From Labilithrix sp. (GTDB taxonomy: Bacteria > Myxococcota_A > Polyangia > Polyangiales > Polyangiaceae): a stretch of DNA of 53,295 bases. The notes beneath the pieces were generated by a model. The model did no database searches. It was not told the origin of the DNA and saw only the letters and a list, made by a program, of their open reading frames with translations. Location: the NCBI GenBank assembly GCA_028287065.1, contig JAQBQJ010000180.1, positions 1-53,295 on the forward strand. The letters are read 5' to 3'. Shown here piece after piece: positions 24,520 to 31,989 of this stretch. Within the stretch, counting starts at the first letter, position 1, and the number at the start of each line of letters is the position of its first letter. The translations under genes were made by a program, and so were the position numbers.

Positions 24520-25386
24520 GTGACGATCGCCAGCTCTCTCAAGTCCCTGCCCCTGTTCCAAGGCATGTCCGAGGCGCGCCTCGGCGAGCTCGTCGCAGCG
24601 TTCCAGTCGCGTACGCACAAGGCAGGCACGGTCCTCTTCAAGGCCGGAGACGTCGCGACCCACTTCGAGCTCCTCACCAAGGGCGAGGTCTCGCTCGAGG
24701 AGTCCGCGACCACGCGCTTCGACCTCCGTCCCGTCTCGCCCCTCGGCGAGCTCGGCGCGCTCACGGGCATCCCGCGCAGCACGACGGCGACCGCCACGAC
24801 CGACATCGAGATCCTCACGGTGCCCGTCGGCGACCTGCTCGGGTTCTTCGACACCCACGCGGACATCGGCTTCGCCTTCTACAAGAACCTGCTGAACGTC
24901 GTCAGCGACAAGGTCCGTCGCGACCGGCGCCGCCTCGACGAGATGCGCTCGAACATCATCCGCACCCAGAAGGCGATGAAGAAGATGCGCGAGACGGTTC
25001 TCGCCGCCGCCGAGACGGAGATCTCGAAGCCGCTCTTCGAGTCCCTCGATCAGCTCATCGACAACAACCGCCGCGCGAACTACCGCGTGTCGCCCACGCC
25101 CGGCTTCCCCGCGCAGGTGCGCCTCGACAACGGGCACTTCGCTCGCGTCCTCGAGGTGAGCGAGGGGTACCTCAAGGTCGAAGGCAAGACCTCGGACCTC
25201 ACCGCCGACCCGAGCTACTGGGCTGGCGTCCTCGTGATGCCCACGTCGGAGATCCTCGTGAGCGGAACCGTCCTCCGCGAGGACAACGGCGGCGTCGTCG
25301 TGAAGCTCGACACGCTCGTCGACGAGTTCAAGGCGAAGCTCGACGACTACAGCGTCCGGCTCCAGCTCCTCGACTTCGTCGTCTGA
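24520..25386 (+). CDS. Cyclic-nucleotide-binding-domain protein with PilZ-like tail (288 aa)
   Basis: Residues 1-125 form a cNMP-binding/CRP-like sensor domain: LPLFQGMSEARLGELVAAFQSRTHKAGTVLFKAGDVATHFELLTKGEVSLEE and PLGELGALTGIPRSTTATATTDIEILTVPVGDLLGFF. The middle is helical and charged (KVRRDRRRLDEMRSNIIRTQKAMKKM), possibly a coiled coil. The last 100 residues (RRANYRVSPTPGFPAQVRLDNGHFARVLEVSEGYLKVEG ...) resemble a PilZ-like beta barrel, which would suggest c-di-GMP or a protein partner; that part is inference. There is no DNA-binding HTH. GTG 24520 is chosen because GAGGAGG lies 8 nt upstream. Follows the PP2C gene. Confidence 0.82.
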   Translation: MTIASSLKSLPLFQGMSEARLGELVAAFQSRTHKAGTVLFKAGDVATHFELLTKGEVSLEESATTRFDLRPVSPLGELGALTGIPRSTTATATTDIEILTVPVGDLLGFFDTHADIGFAFYKNLLNVVSDKVRRDRRRLDEMRSNIIRTQKAMKKMRETVLAAAETEISKPLFESLDQLIDNNRRANYRVSPTPGFPAQVRLDNGHFARVLEVSEGYLKVEGKTSDLTADPSYWAGVLVMPTSEILVSGTVLREDNGGVVVKLDTLVDEFKAKLDDYSVRLQLLDFVV

Positions 25387-25392
25387 AGCCTG

Positions 25393-25410
25393 CCGGCGCC
25401 GCGGCGCCGG
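25393..25410. terminator. Perfect 18-bp GC palindrome between convergent genes
   Basis: CCGGCGCCGCGGCGCCGG is its own reverse complement and sits between the stops of the cNMP gene (25386) and the opposite gene (25415). A hairpin serving both directions is likely, without a U tract. Confidence 0.5.
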
Positions 25411-25414
25411 ACGC

Positions 25415-25948
25415 TCAGCCCCAGCCCGAGTCGACGTCCTCTGCCGCGTGGCCCGCTCGGGGCCACGCGAGCGAGGTTTCCGAGATGTCGAAGGCGGTCG
25501 ACATCGGCGCGCGCTCTTCATCGCCGTCGCGCAATGCACCCGCGAGCAGCAGCGCGCAGCGCGCCGACACGCGCTCGAGGCGGAGCACCGTCGTGAGATC
25601 GCGACGCGTGTGGAAGCCGGCGAGCAACGCGTCGAGCTCGTGCGCGAACGTGACGCCCGGCAGGACCCGTTCGCGGAGGCCCGCTCCGATCTCGGACATC
25701 ACGCGGACCTTCGTGCCGCCCTCCTCCTCGAAGAGCTCGACGGCGAGCTCGCCCTCGAGCCAGATGCACGCAGGGGTCGCGAGCCGTGCGAGCACCGCGA
25801 GGAGCGACCGTGAAGCCGACCGATCGGACGACACCTTGGCGATCCGACCGAGGAGCGCCGCGCACTCGTCGCGCGAGAGCAGCGCCCCGACGATTTCACG
25901 CTCCGACAGATCCGAGCAGCGGGCGAGAGAAGCGTAGCGGGTCCCCAT
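25415..25948 (-). CDS. Hypothetical protein (177 aa)
   Basis: Begins MGTRYASLARCSDLSEREIVGALLSRDECAALLGRIAKVSSDRSASRSLLAVLARLATPACIW. The middle (WLEGELAVELFEEEGGTKVRVMSEIGAGLRERVLPGVTFAHELDALLAGF) and the following VLRLERVSARCALLLAG are amphipathic, and the tail is acidic (AEDVDSGWG). No signal peptide or clear transmembrane helix. No family recognised; the codon pattern fits the neighbours. The start lacks a visible Shine-Dalgarno or -10. It lies behind the membrane-protein gene at 26007 in the same direction, 58 bases away. Confidence 0.62.
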   Translation of the reverse strand: MGTRYASLARCSDLSEREIVGALLSRDECAALLGRIAKVSSDRSASRSLLAVLARLATPACIWLEGELAVELFEEEGGTKVRVMSEIGAGLRERVLPGVTFAHELDALLAGFHTRRDLTTVLRLERVSARCALLLAGALRDGDEERAPMSTAFDISETSLAWPRAGHAAEDVDSGWG

Positions 25949-26006
25949 CGTGCCGCGGGGTGTAGCACGCGAACGACCGCGTGCCAGCGCGCGGCCGCTC
26001 GACGGC

Positions 26007-26843
26007 TCAACCTCGGCACGCGAAGGGCTGCTTCGGCGCGACGCGCTCGTGGACCTTCTTCGACTCGACACACGCGTCGATGCCTTCGGACCTCCGCTGC
26101 GCGCCGACCCAGTCGAAGTACTCGACACCTTTCCCGAACGCGACGTCGTTGCGCCGGCGATCCTCGAAGCCGTTGTCCTTCATCCATTTCTGCATCGCCT
26201 CGGCACGCGCGGGCGTGTTGCCGAGATGCTTCGTCGCCTCGTACGCGCGCTCCTGCGCGACGAAGCCCTCGTCGGCACGCGCCTGGAGGATCGGACGGAG
26301 CGCGGCGTCCTTGCCATCGAGCTGGCCGCGCAGCATGGCCGTCCCCTTCTCGACGCCGGGTCGGCTCGCGGCCTCGTACGCCCCGAAGCGTTCGTCGAAC
26401 GCGAGCTCCTGCGCGAGCACGACGTTGACGGCGTCGTTGTGCTGCAGCGCGCGGATGGCATCTCCCTTCTGGTGCGGCTCGGCCCAGCCCTTCATGAACA
26501 GCTCGTACGCGCCGACCACCGTGCCCGCGACGACGACCGCCGCGAGGCCTCCGCCGGCGACCCGACCGGCCTGCGCCGCGCGCACCGCCATCGCGCCGTG
26601 CCCCTCGACGACCGCGTGATTCGCGAGCTCGGGCACGGCCTCCTTCGCGAGCCCGGTCGCGAGGCCCTTCATCGCCTCGCCGGGCGTGGCTTCGTTTCGT
26701 TCGCCCCAGGCCTTCGACGAGCTCTGGAGCCCCGCGCGCGCCTTCACGTGCTCGTCCTTTCCGACGAGCCCGGCGTCGTGCGCCCAATCGTCGACGAGGT
26801 CCTCGGTCCGTCGCTTGCTGCTCGCTGCGTCCACGCCGCTCAT
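26007..26843 (-). CDS. Membrane-spanning protein of unknown function (278 aa)
   Basis: An excellent Shine-Dalgarno (CCAGGAGGTGAG) precedes the ATG at 26843. The N-terminal 95 residues are charged (SSKRRTEDLVDDWAHDAGLVGKDEHVKAR). One Gly/Ala/Val-rich transmembrane stretch follows (AGRVAGGGLAAVVVAGTVVGAYELFM, about 110-135). The C-terminal 140 residues are helical and charged, with two Trp and one Cys pair (CVESKK and PFACRG). The charged N-terminus, Gly-rich membrane segment and soluble C-terminus recall contact-delivered effector layouts, and an Imm35-like gene lies divergently next door. I recognise no toxin domain, so this is only a suggestion. Confidence 0.66.
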   Translation of the reverse strand: MSGVDAASSKRRTEDLVDDWAHDAGLVGKDEHVKARAGLQSSSKAWGERNEATPGEAMKGLATGLAKEAVPELANHAVVEGHGAMAVRAAQAGRVAGGGLAAVVVAGTVVGAYELFMKGWAEPHQKGDAIRALQHNDAVNVVLAQELAFDERFGAYEAASRPGVEKGTAMLRGQLDGKDAALRPILQARADEGFVAQERAYEATKHLGNTPARAEAMQKWMKDNGFEDRRRNDVAFGKGVEYFDWVGAQRRSEGIDACVESKKVHERVAPKQPFACRG

Positions 26844-26959
26844 GCGCTCACCTCCTGGTGAAGCGTCCGTTCGGCCGCGCGCAGTATGGGTTGCGTGAAA
26901 AATCGCGCCCTCATGAAACAGCACGCAACCGGCGCGGGTGAGCGGCCGAACGACCGGCC

Positions 26960-27262
26960 ATGATGACGATGAACAAGGCCAAGAGCGTCGCCCTCGAGCA
27001 CGTTGCCCGCAGCATCGAGCGTGCGCCGAGGGAGCTCGTGATCGTCGACGAGCTCACGCAATGCCGGCGCATCGGCTGGATTTTCTTCTACGAATCGCGG
27101 GCGTACCTCGAGACCGGCGATGTCGCACGCGCGATCGGCGGGACGGGCCCGGTCGTCGTCACGCATGAGGGCAACGTGCATCTACTCGACGGCACGCGCC
27201 CGACGCAGCACGTCCTCCACGAGCTCGAGGAGGACCTGCGGCGGAGGCGGCAGCGAAACTGA
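26960..27262 (+). CDS. YrhB/Imm35-type immunity-like protein (100 aa)
   Basis: The single domain matches Imm35 (YrhB family): ALEHVARSIERAPRELVIVDELTQCRRIGWIFFYESRAYLETGDVARAIGGTGPVVVTHEGNVHLLDG carries the conserved GWxFFY, YLETGD and GxGPVVV blocks. Imm35 proteins are cytoplasmic immunity factors against polymorphic toxins, and many genomes keep orphan copies. Three in-frame ATG (26960, 26963, 26969) could serve as start. The partner toxin is not evident; the only neighbour of interest is the divergent membrane protein at 26007-26843. Confidence 0.8.
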   Translation: MMTMNKAKSVALEHVARSIERAPRELVIVDELTQCRRIGWIFFYESRAYLETGDVARAIGGTGPVVVTHEGNVHLLDGTRPTQHVLHELEEDLRRRRQRN

Positions 27263-27293
27263 TCGTGCGGCCGAGACGTGCTACGCCTTCCAC

Positions 27294-28070
27294 GTGAACA
27301 TCGACCGGGGTTCATTTCTCATCCTCGTGAGCACGTTGGCGATCGGCGCCACGAGCGGATACGTGGCGTCCGAGAAGCACGTGTTCCCCGCGCTCGACAA
27401 GTGGCGTGGTCGCGCGCCCGAGCCGACGCCCGAGCCTCCGCATCCGGTCGTCGCCGACGCAGCGCCGCCCGTCGCCACGCCGCCACCCGTGCCAACGCCG
27501 CCGCCCGCGCCGAGCGCACCTCCGTGCGACGACTCGGTGGCGAGCGCCGGCATCGGCGACTGCCCCGCGCCCGGCTACCCGACGATCGAGGGCGGCTGCG
27601 GGAGCTTCGCCAACATCCGCTGCGGCGAGCTGAAACAAGCGATGAAGCCGAAGGTGGCCGCGGCCGCCGTCGCGTGCCTGAACAAGCTCACGCCGCAGGA
27701 GCGATGCGACCCGGCGCGTGTCTATCTGTGCGGACACCTCGCGTTCATGAACGCGTGTCCGGAGCGCGAGCCCGAGCCAATGACGTCCGCGAGCGCCGCG
27801 GGCGCCCCGGCTGCCCCGAGCGCCGCGGCGGCCGCCGTCGTGGCGACGCCGGGTCTGAGCGCGCCGCCGCCCAATCCGAAATCGGCGGCGGCGATCTGTC
27901 AGTCGATCGTCGACGGATGCGGCGCTTCACCGGTCGCACCTTCGATGGCGGAGTGCCGGCAGCTCCTCTCCGGGATGACCGAGACCGGAAGAGAGCGCAC
28001 GCGTGCATGCATGAAGACGCACTGCTTCGATCGCGGCCTCGTCGGCTGCGAGGGCGTCGCGTCCAAGTAG
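27294..28070 (+). CDS. Membrane-anchored Cys-rich protein (258 aa)
   Basis: GTG start, then MNIDRGSFLILVSTLAIGATSGYVAS, a single N-terminal anchor or uncleaved signal. A Pro/Ala-rich periplasmic linker (PEPTPEPPHPVVADAAPPVATPPPVPT ...) follows. Two Cys-containing segments flank an Ala-rich spacer: CDDSVASAGIGDCPAPGYPTIEGGCGSFANIRCGELKQAM ... CLNKLTPQERCDPARVYLCGHLAFMNAC, and CQSIVDGCGASPVAPSMAECRQLLSGMTETGRERTRACMKTHC. The second resembles short Cys-helix repeats of other myxobacterial envelope proteins. Function unknown. Its stop TAG abuts the opposite Tex stop, forming the palindrome AAGTAGCTACTT. Confidence 0.75.
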   Translation: MNIDRGSFLILVSTLAIGATSGYVASEKHVFPALDKWRGRAPEPTPEPPHPVVADAAPPVATPPPVPTPPPAPSAPPCDDSVASAGIGDCPAPGYPTIEGGCGSFANIRCGELKQAMKPKVAAAAVACLNKLTPQERCDPARVYLCGHLAFMNACPEREPEPMTSASAAGAPAAPSAAAAAVVATPGLSAPPPNPKSAAAICQSIVDGCGASPVAPSMAECRQLLSGMTETGRERTRACMKTHCFDRGLVGCEGVASK

Positions 28071-30236
28071 CTACTTCGTCGCGGTCTTGGCGGTCAGCGA
28101 GATGCGCTTCCGCGCGAGGTCGACCTCGAGGACGCGCACCATGATGCGGTCACCGACGCGAACGACTGCGTGAGGATCCTTCACGAAGCGATCCGAGAGC
28201 TGCGACACGTGGATGAGGCCGTCTTGATGGACGCCCACGTCGACGAACGCGCCGAACGCAGTCACGTTCGTGACGCTCCCCTCGAGCTGCATGCCCGGCT
28301 TCACGTCCTCGATCTTGCGGACGTCGTCGCGGAACGTCGGTGCCTCGAACGTGTCGCGGGGATCCCGTCCGGGCTTCGCGACCTCGCGGCGGATGTCCTC
28401 GAGCGTGGGGAGACCGACGTCTCCGGCAACGTACTTCGGCCACGGGATCCGTCCCGCCAGCTCTTCGTTTCCGACGAGCGCGCGCAGGTCGACGCCCGCG
28501 TCTTTCGCGATGCGCTCGACGAGCGGGTAACGCTCCGGATGGACGGCGCTCGCGTCGAGCGGGTTCGACGCGCCGCGGATGCGCACGAAGCCCGCGGCCT
28601 GCTCGAATGCCTTCGGGCCGAGCCCGGCGACCTGCAGGAGATCGCGCCGCGATCGGAACGCGCCGGCCCTCTCGCGGTACGCCACGATCTTCTTCGCGAG
28701 CGAAGGACCGACGCCGGCGACGCGCGACAAGAGCGGCGCGCTCGCGGTGTTCAGCTCGACGCCGACGGCGTTGACGCAGGACTCGATGACCTCGTCGAGC
28801 TTGCGGAGGAGCAACGCCGGGCGGACGTCGTGCTGGTACTGACCGACGCCGATCGCCTTCGGATCGATCTTCACGAGCTCGGCGAGCGGGTCCTGGAGGC
28901 GCCGCGCGATCGAGATCGCGCCGCGCACGGTGAGATCGAGATCGGGAAACTCCTCGCGAGCGACGTCGCTCGCCGAGTAGACCGATGCGCCCGATTCGCT
29001 GACGAGCACGACGAGCGTGTCCGGGCTCGTCGTCTTCAGGAGGTCGCGAGCGAAGTCTGCGGTCTCGCGCCCGTGCGTGCCGTTGCCGACCGCGATCGCG
29101 AACGGGCGATGCTTGCCGACGAGCTCGGCGAGCGTCTTCTTCGCCTGCTCGAGAGCGGCAGGCCCGCCGACGAGCTGGATGAGCGCGTGCGTGAGGAGCT
29201 TGCCGGTGTCGTCGACCACGACGCACTTGCAGCCCGTTCGCTGCCCCGGATCGATGCCGAGCACGACGCGGCGGCCGAGAGGCGGCGCGAGGAGAAGCTT
29301 CGAGAGGTTCTCGGCGAAGACCTTCACGGCCTCGACGTCGGACGCCTCCTTCAGATCGCCTCGCATGTCCGACTCGATCGAGGGCATGAGCAGGCGTTTC
29401 GTCGCATCGACGACGGCGTCCTTCAGCTCGCCGGCGAACGGACCGCCGCGGCGCCAGCCGGCGCGCCCGGCGATCTCGAACGCGAGGTCGTCCTCGTCGA
29501 CGCGGATCTTCACGCGGAGGATCCCCTCCTCCTCGCCGCGCAGGATCGCGAGGAAGCGATGCGATGGGATGGTCTTCGCGCGCTCGGCGAAGTCGTAATA
29601 CGCCTCGAACTTGGTCGGCACCTTCGTCTTGGCCGCGACGGCTGCGCACTCGACCATGCCGTCGCGATCGAACCGCGCGCGGACGAGCGCGCGGACATCG
29701 GCACGCTCCGCGACGATCTCCGCGACGATGTCGCGTGCGCCGGCGAGCGCAGCATCGACGTCGGGCACCTCTTTCTTCGGGTCGACGAACGGCGCCGCCT
29801 CCTTCCGCGGATCGCCGCCGCTCGGCTGCGCGAGGATGCGCTTCGCGAGCGGCTCGAGCCCTCGCTCGCGCGCCATCATCGCGCGCGTCCGCCGCTTCGC
29901 CTTGTACGGCAGGTAGAGGTCTTCGAGCTCGGTCTTCACCCGGCACCCCTCGATCGCGCGACGGAGCTCGGACGTGAGCTTTCCTTGCTCGTCGATGGCG
30001 GAGAGGATCGTGCGCCGCCGATCCTCGAGCTCGACGATGTAGTCGCGCTTCTCTTCGATGGCGCGAATGGCGACCTCGTCGAGGCCGCCGGTCTGCTCCT
30101 TGCGGTAGCGCGCGATGAACGGCACCGTCGCTCCCTCCGCGAGCAGGCGCGTGACGGCGCGTACTCCCGCGGGAGGAAGTCGAAGCTCCTCCGCCACGCG
30201 CGGCGCAGGATCGAACGGGGGCGCAGGCTCCGCCAT
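28071..30236 (-). CDS. tex: Transcription accessory protein Tex (721 aa)
   Basis: RNA-binding S1-domain protein Tex (YhgF), a factor affecting transcription and stress tolerance. The N-terminus (VPFIARYRKEQTGGLDEVAIRAIEEKRDYIVELEDRRRTIL) and YLPYKAKRRTRAMMARERGLEPLA are the helical HTH part. GIDPGQRTGCKCVVVDDTGKLL begins the YqgF/RNase H-like domain, and TASAPLLSRVAGVGPSLAKKIVAYRERAGAFRSRRDLLQVAGLGPKAFEQAAGFVRI is the helix-hairpin-helix pair. The C-terminal S1 domain is GMQLEGSVTNVTAFGAFVDVGVHQDGLIHVSQLSDRFVKDP. Length is slightly below E. coli Tex (about 770). Single gene; divergent from 30343. Confidence 0.96.
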   Translation of the reverse strand: MAEPAPPFDPAPRVAEELRLPPAGVRAVTRLLAEGATVPFIARYRKEQTGGLDEVAIRAIEEKRDYIVELEDRRRTILSAIDEQGKLTSELRRAIEGCRVKTELEDLYLPYKAKRRTRAMMARERGLEPLAKRILAQPSGGDPRKEAAPFVDPKKEVPDVDAALAGARDIVAEIVAERADVRALVRARFDRDGMVECAAVAAKTKVPTKFEAYYDFAERAKTIPSHRFLAILRGEEEGILRVKIRVDEDDLAFEIAGRAGWRRGGPFAGELKDAVVDATKRLLMPSIESDMRGDLKEASDVEAVKVFAENLSKLLLAPPLGRRVVLGIDPGQRTGCKCVVVDDTGKLLTHALIQLVGGPAALEQAKKTLAELVGKHRPFAIAVGNGTHGRETADFARDLLKTTSPDTLVVLVSESGASVYSASDVAREEFPDLDLTVRGAISIARRLQDPLAELVKIDPKAIGVGQYQHDVRPALLLRKLDEVIESCVNAVGVELNTASAPLLSRVAGVGPSLAKKIVAYRERAGAFRSRRDLLQVAGLGPKAFEQAAGFVRIRGASNPLDASAVHPERYPLVERIAKDAGVDLRALVGNEELAGRIPWPKYVAGDVGLPTLEDIRREVAKPGRDPRDTFEAPTFRDDVRKIEDVKPGMQLEGSVTNVTAFGAFVDVGVHQDGLIHVSQLSDRFVKDPHAVVRVGDRIMVRVLEVDLARKRISLTAKTATK

Positions 30237-30342
30237 GCATGACGAACGATAGCCGATCGCGTGACGGTTTTAGGCGCGGTGCGACGGGGGTGACGCGCCG
30301 CCGCGTTGACGCCGGGACGCAGCTCGCCGAAGGTGGCACGTG

Positions 30343-31056
30343 ATGGCATCGAAAAAAGAAACCGGTGTGCTTCGCGGCGCGAAGCTCGTCAAGAAAGCGA
30401 CCGCGGCGGCGAACACGAGCGGCATCCTCGCGGCTCCGGAGCCGCTCCCCACGTCGCTCGCGAAGAAGATGGTGCTCCCGAACGGCGAGTCGATCTCTGC
30501 CGGCATGAAGGAGCTCCTCACGACCGACACCGACTGGATCGGCATCGACTACGACGACGAGGAGGCCGAGATCGAAGGCATGTCCCTCGAGGACGTCGTC
30601 GAGGAGGCCTTCGGCGAGGAGGCGGTCGCCGCGTTCGGCGAGGCGTACGACATGCTCACCGAGGACGTCGTCTACTTCAACGGCGAGGTCTCGCGCCCTG
30701 CGTGCCTCTATTGCGGAACCCCGGACGACGCCGGCGAGTATCCGGTCCTGCAGCTCTCGTGGGACAACGGCGTCGCCAAGATCGGCGGCTTCGTGCCGTT
30801 CGACGTGTGGGTCGCGCAGGAGCTCGGCGCGCTCGAGCGCGGCAAGGAGATCGGCGACGTCCCCGCCGAGTATGCGGCCCTCGCGAAGGCACTCGCCGAT
30901 TCCAACGGCGACGGCCGCATCGTGTTCACGCCGAAGGCCGGCGAGGCGACCGCGCGCTCGTCGGATGACGAGGGCGACGACGACGAGGGCGACGACGACG
31001 AGAGTGACGGCGACGAGAGCGAGAGCGCCGGCGCCGGCGACGACGACGTCACCTGA
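30343..31056 (+). CDS. Hypothetical protein with acidic repeat tail (237 aa)
   Basis: ATG 30343 has AAGGTGG upstream; an in-frame GTG lies 3 bases before. After a basic N-terminus (MASKKETGVLRGAKLVKKATAA), a globular domain contains MKELLTTDTDWIGIDYDDEEAEIEG and DVVYFNGEVSRPACLYCGTPDDAGEYPVLQLSWDNGVAKIGGFVPFDVWVAQEL, reminiscent of SUKH/SMI1-like proteins, though I am not sure of the family. The last 35 residues are an Asp/Glu-rich repeat (DDEGDDDEGDDDESDGDESE). No signal peptide. Eight bases overlap the opposite hydrolase gene, and a hairpin spans the stops. Confidence 0.65.
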   Translation: MASKKETGVLRGAKLVKKATAAANTSGILAAPEPLPTSLAKKMVLPNGESISAGMKELLTTDTDWIGIDYDDEEAEIEGMSLEDVVEEAFGEEAVAAFGEAYDMLTEDVVYFNGEVSRPACLYCGTPDDAGEYPVLQLSWDNGVAKIGGFVPFDVWVAQELGALERGKEIGDVPAEYAALAKALADSNGDGRIVFTPKAGEATARSSDDEGDDDEGDDDESDGDESESAGAGDDDVT

Positions 31057-31939
31057 CGGTCAACTGACCGTCGACTGACCGCCCGCTCGTCGCGCCGCCG
31101 AGATAGCCGAGCACGAGCGTCCGCAGCGCATCAGGCGCATCGACGTGGACCCAGTGATCGGCTTCCTCGATCACGTCGAGCGTCGTCTCCGGACAGCGCT
31201 CGGCGTGCGCGCGATCGGCCGCGTCGACGACGCCCGAGCGACCTCCGACGATCAGGTGCGACTGCATCGTCCCGCCGCCGGCGCGCCCTGCGCGCGGATG
31301 CTCGAGGATGTCCCAGCAGTCGACGCGGAAGTAATCGGCGAGCATCTCCCGGATGCCCGGAATGTCGAGGCGGAACACGAAGCGTGTCGTGTTCGGTATC
31401 GGCCGCACGTTCATGGCGAGCCACATCGAGGTCTGGCGTGAGACGCCGCGCCCCTCGATCCACGCGGTGAACGCGTTGCGGTCGGGGAGCTCGTCCGGGA
31501 GCTGCGAGAGGAGATCGACGATGTGCCGCGTCGATTCCGACCCTTTGCCGTCCGGGCGAGCGCTCGGCGTCGAGTCGATGACGAAGAGCTGATCGAGATC
31601 GCCGTCGCGAAGCCGCGCGACGTCGAGGGCGACTTTTCCGCCGAAGCTGTGGCCGAGGATGCCGCGCACGGGCGCCGACGTCTCGTTCTCGATCTTCGTC
31701 ATGAGCGCGACGACATCGCCGGCGACCGCCTCGAGGGTGTGCGGGGACGCGAAGCCGTCGTGCGATTCACCATGGAGGCGGAGGTCCACGAGCACCGCGC
31801 CCCACTCCGGTCGCGCGGCGATGATCTGTTTTGCGAACGTGCGCCAGTTCGCGCCGGAGCCGAGGATTCCGTGCAAGAAGAGCATCCACTTGGTCGGGGT
31901 GGCGGAAGGCGCCGTCACGATCGCGTGCGCGAGAGACAT
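31049..31939 (-). CDS. Alpha/beta hydrolase, YbfF/ABHD11-like (296 aa)
   Basis: Esterase or thioesterase fold. MLFLHGILGSGANWRTFAKQI is the oxyanion-hole HG block, VLVDLRLHGESHDG the DxxGxG-type turn, VRGILGHSFGGKVALDVA the nucleophile elbow with Ser, and VIEEADHWVHVDAPDALRTLV carries the catalytic His. Residues 145-225 form the helical cap. This arrangement is typical of YbfF-like proteins, which hydrolyse short acyl esters including acyl-CoA. TATTCT exactly 7 nt before the ATG supports the start. Divergent from the WYL regulator with 50 bases between, so it may be regulated by that protein. Confidence 0.86.
   Translation of the reverse strand: MSLAHAIVTAPSATPTKWMLFLHGILGSGANWRTFAKQIIAARPEWGAVLVDLRLHGESHDGFASPHTLEAVAGDVVALMTKIENETSAPVRGILGHSFGGKVALDVARLRDGDLDQLFVIDSTPSARPDGKGSESTRHIVDLLSQLPDELPDRNAFTAWIEGRGVSRQTSMWLAMNVRPIPNTTRFVFRLDIPGIREMLADYFRVDCWDILEHPRAGRAGGGTMQSHLIVGGRSGVVDAADRAHAERCPETTLDVIEEADHWVHVDAPDALRTLVLGYLGGATSGRSVDGQLTVR
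31055..31072. terminator. Hairpin with 8-bp arms across convergent stops
   Basis: GACGGTCA-AC-TGACCGTC spans the stop of the acidic-tail gene and the 3' codons of the opposite hydrolase gene. Placement at a convergent end suggests a bidirectional terminator. An extra ACTGACCG copy follows. Confidence 0.45.
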
Positions 31940-31946
31940 CGACGTC

Positions 31947-31952
31947 AGAATA
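31947..31952 (-). promoter_or_regulatory. -10-like hexamer TATTCT
   Basis: Exactly 7 nt before the ATG at 31939 of the alpha/beta hydrolase; leaderless-type promoter. Confidence 0.6.
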
Positions 31953-31976
31953 CCTGGAGCGCGCGTTCGTTCCGGT

Positions 31977-31982
31977 TAACAT
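31977..31982 (+). promoter_or_regulatory. -10-like hexamer TAACAT
   Basis: Exactly 7 nt before the GTG at 31990 of the WYL regulator. With the divergent TATTCT, both -10 elements fit in a 50-base spacer. Confidence 0.58.
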
Positions 31983-31989
31983 CCTCGCC

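Noticed and set aside
28065..28076. AAGTAGCTACTT palindrome at the abutting stops
   Set aside because: It arises from two TAG codons meeting head to head; too short to claim as a functional hairpin.
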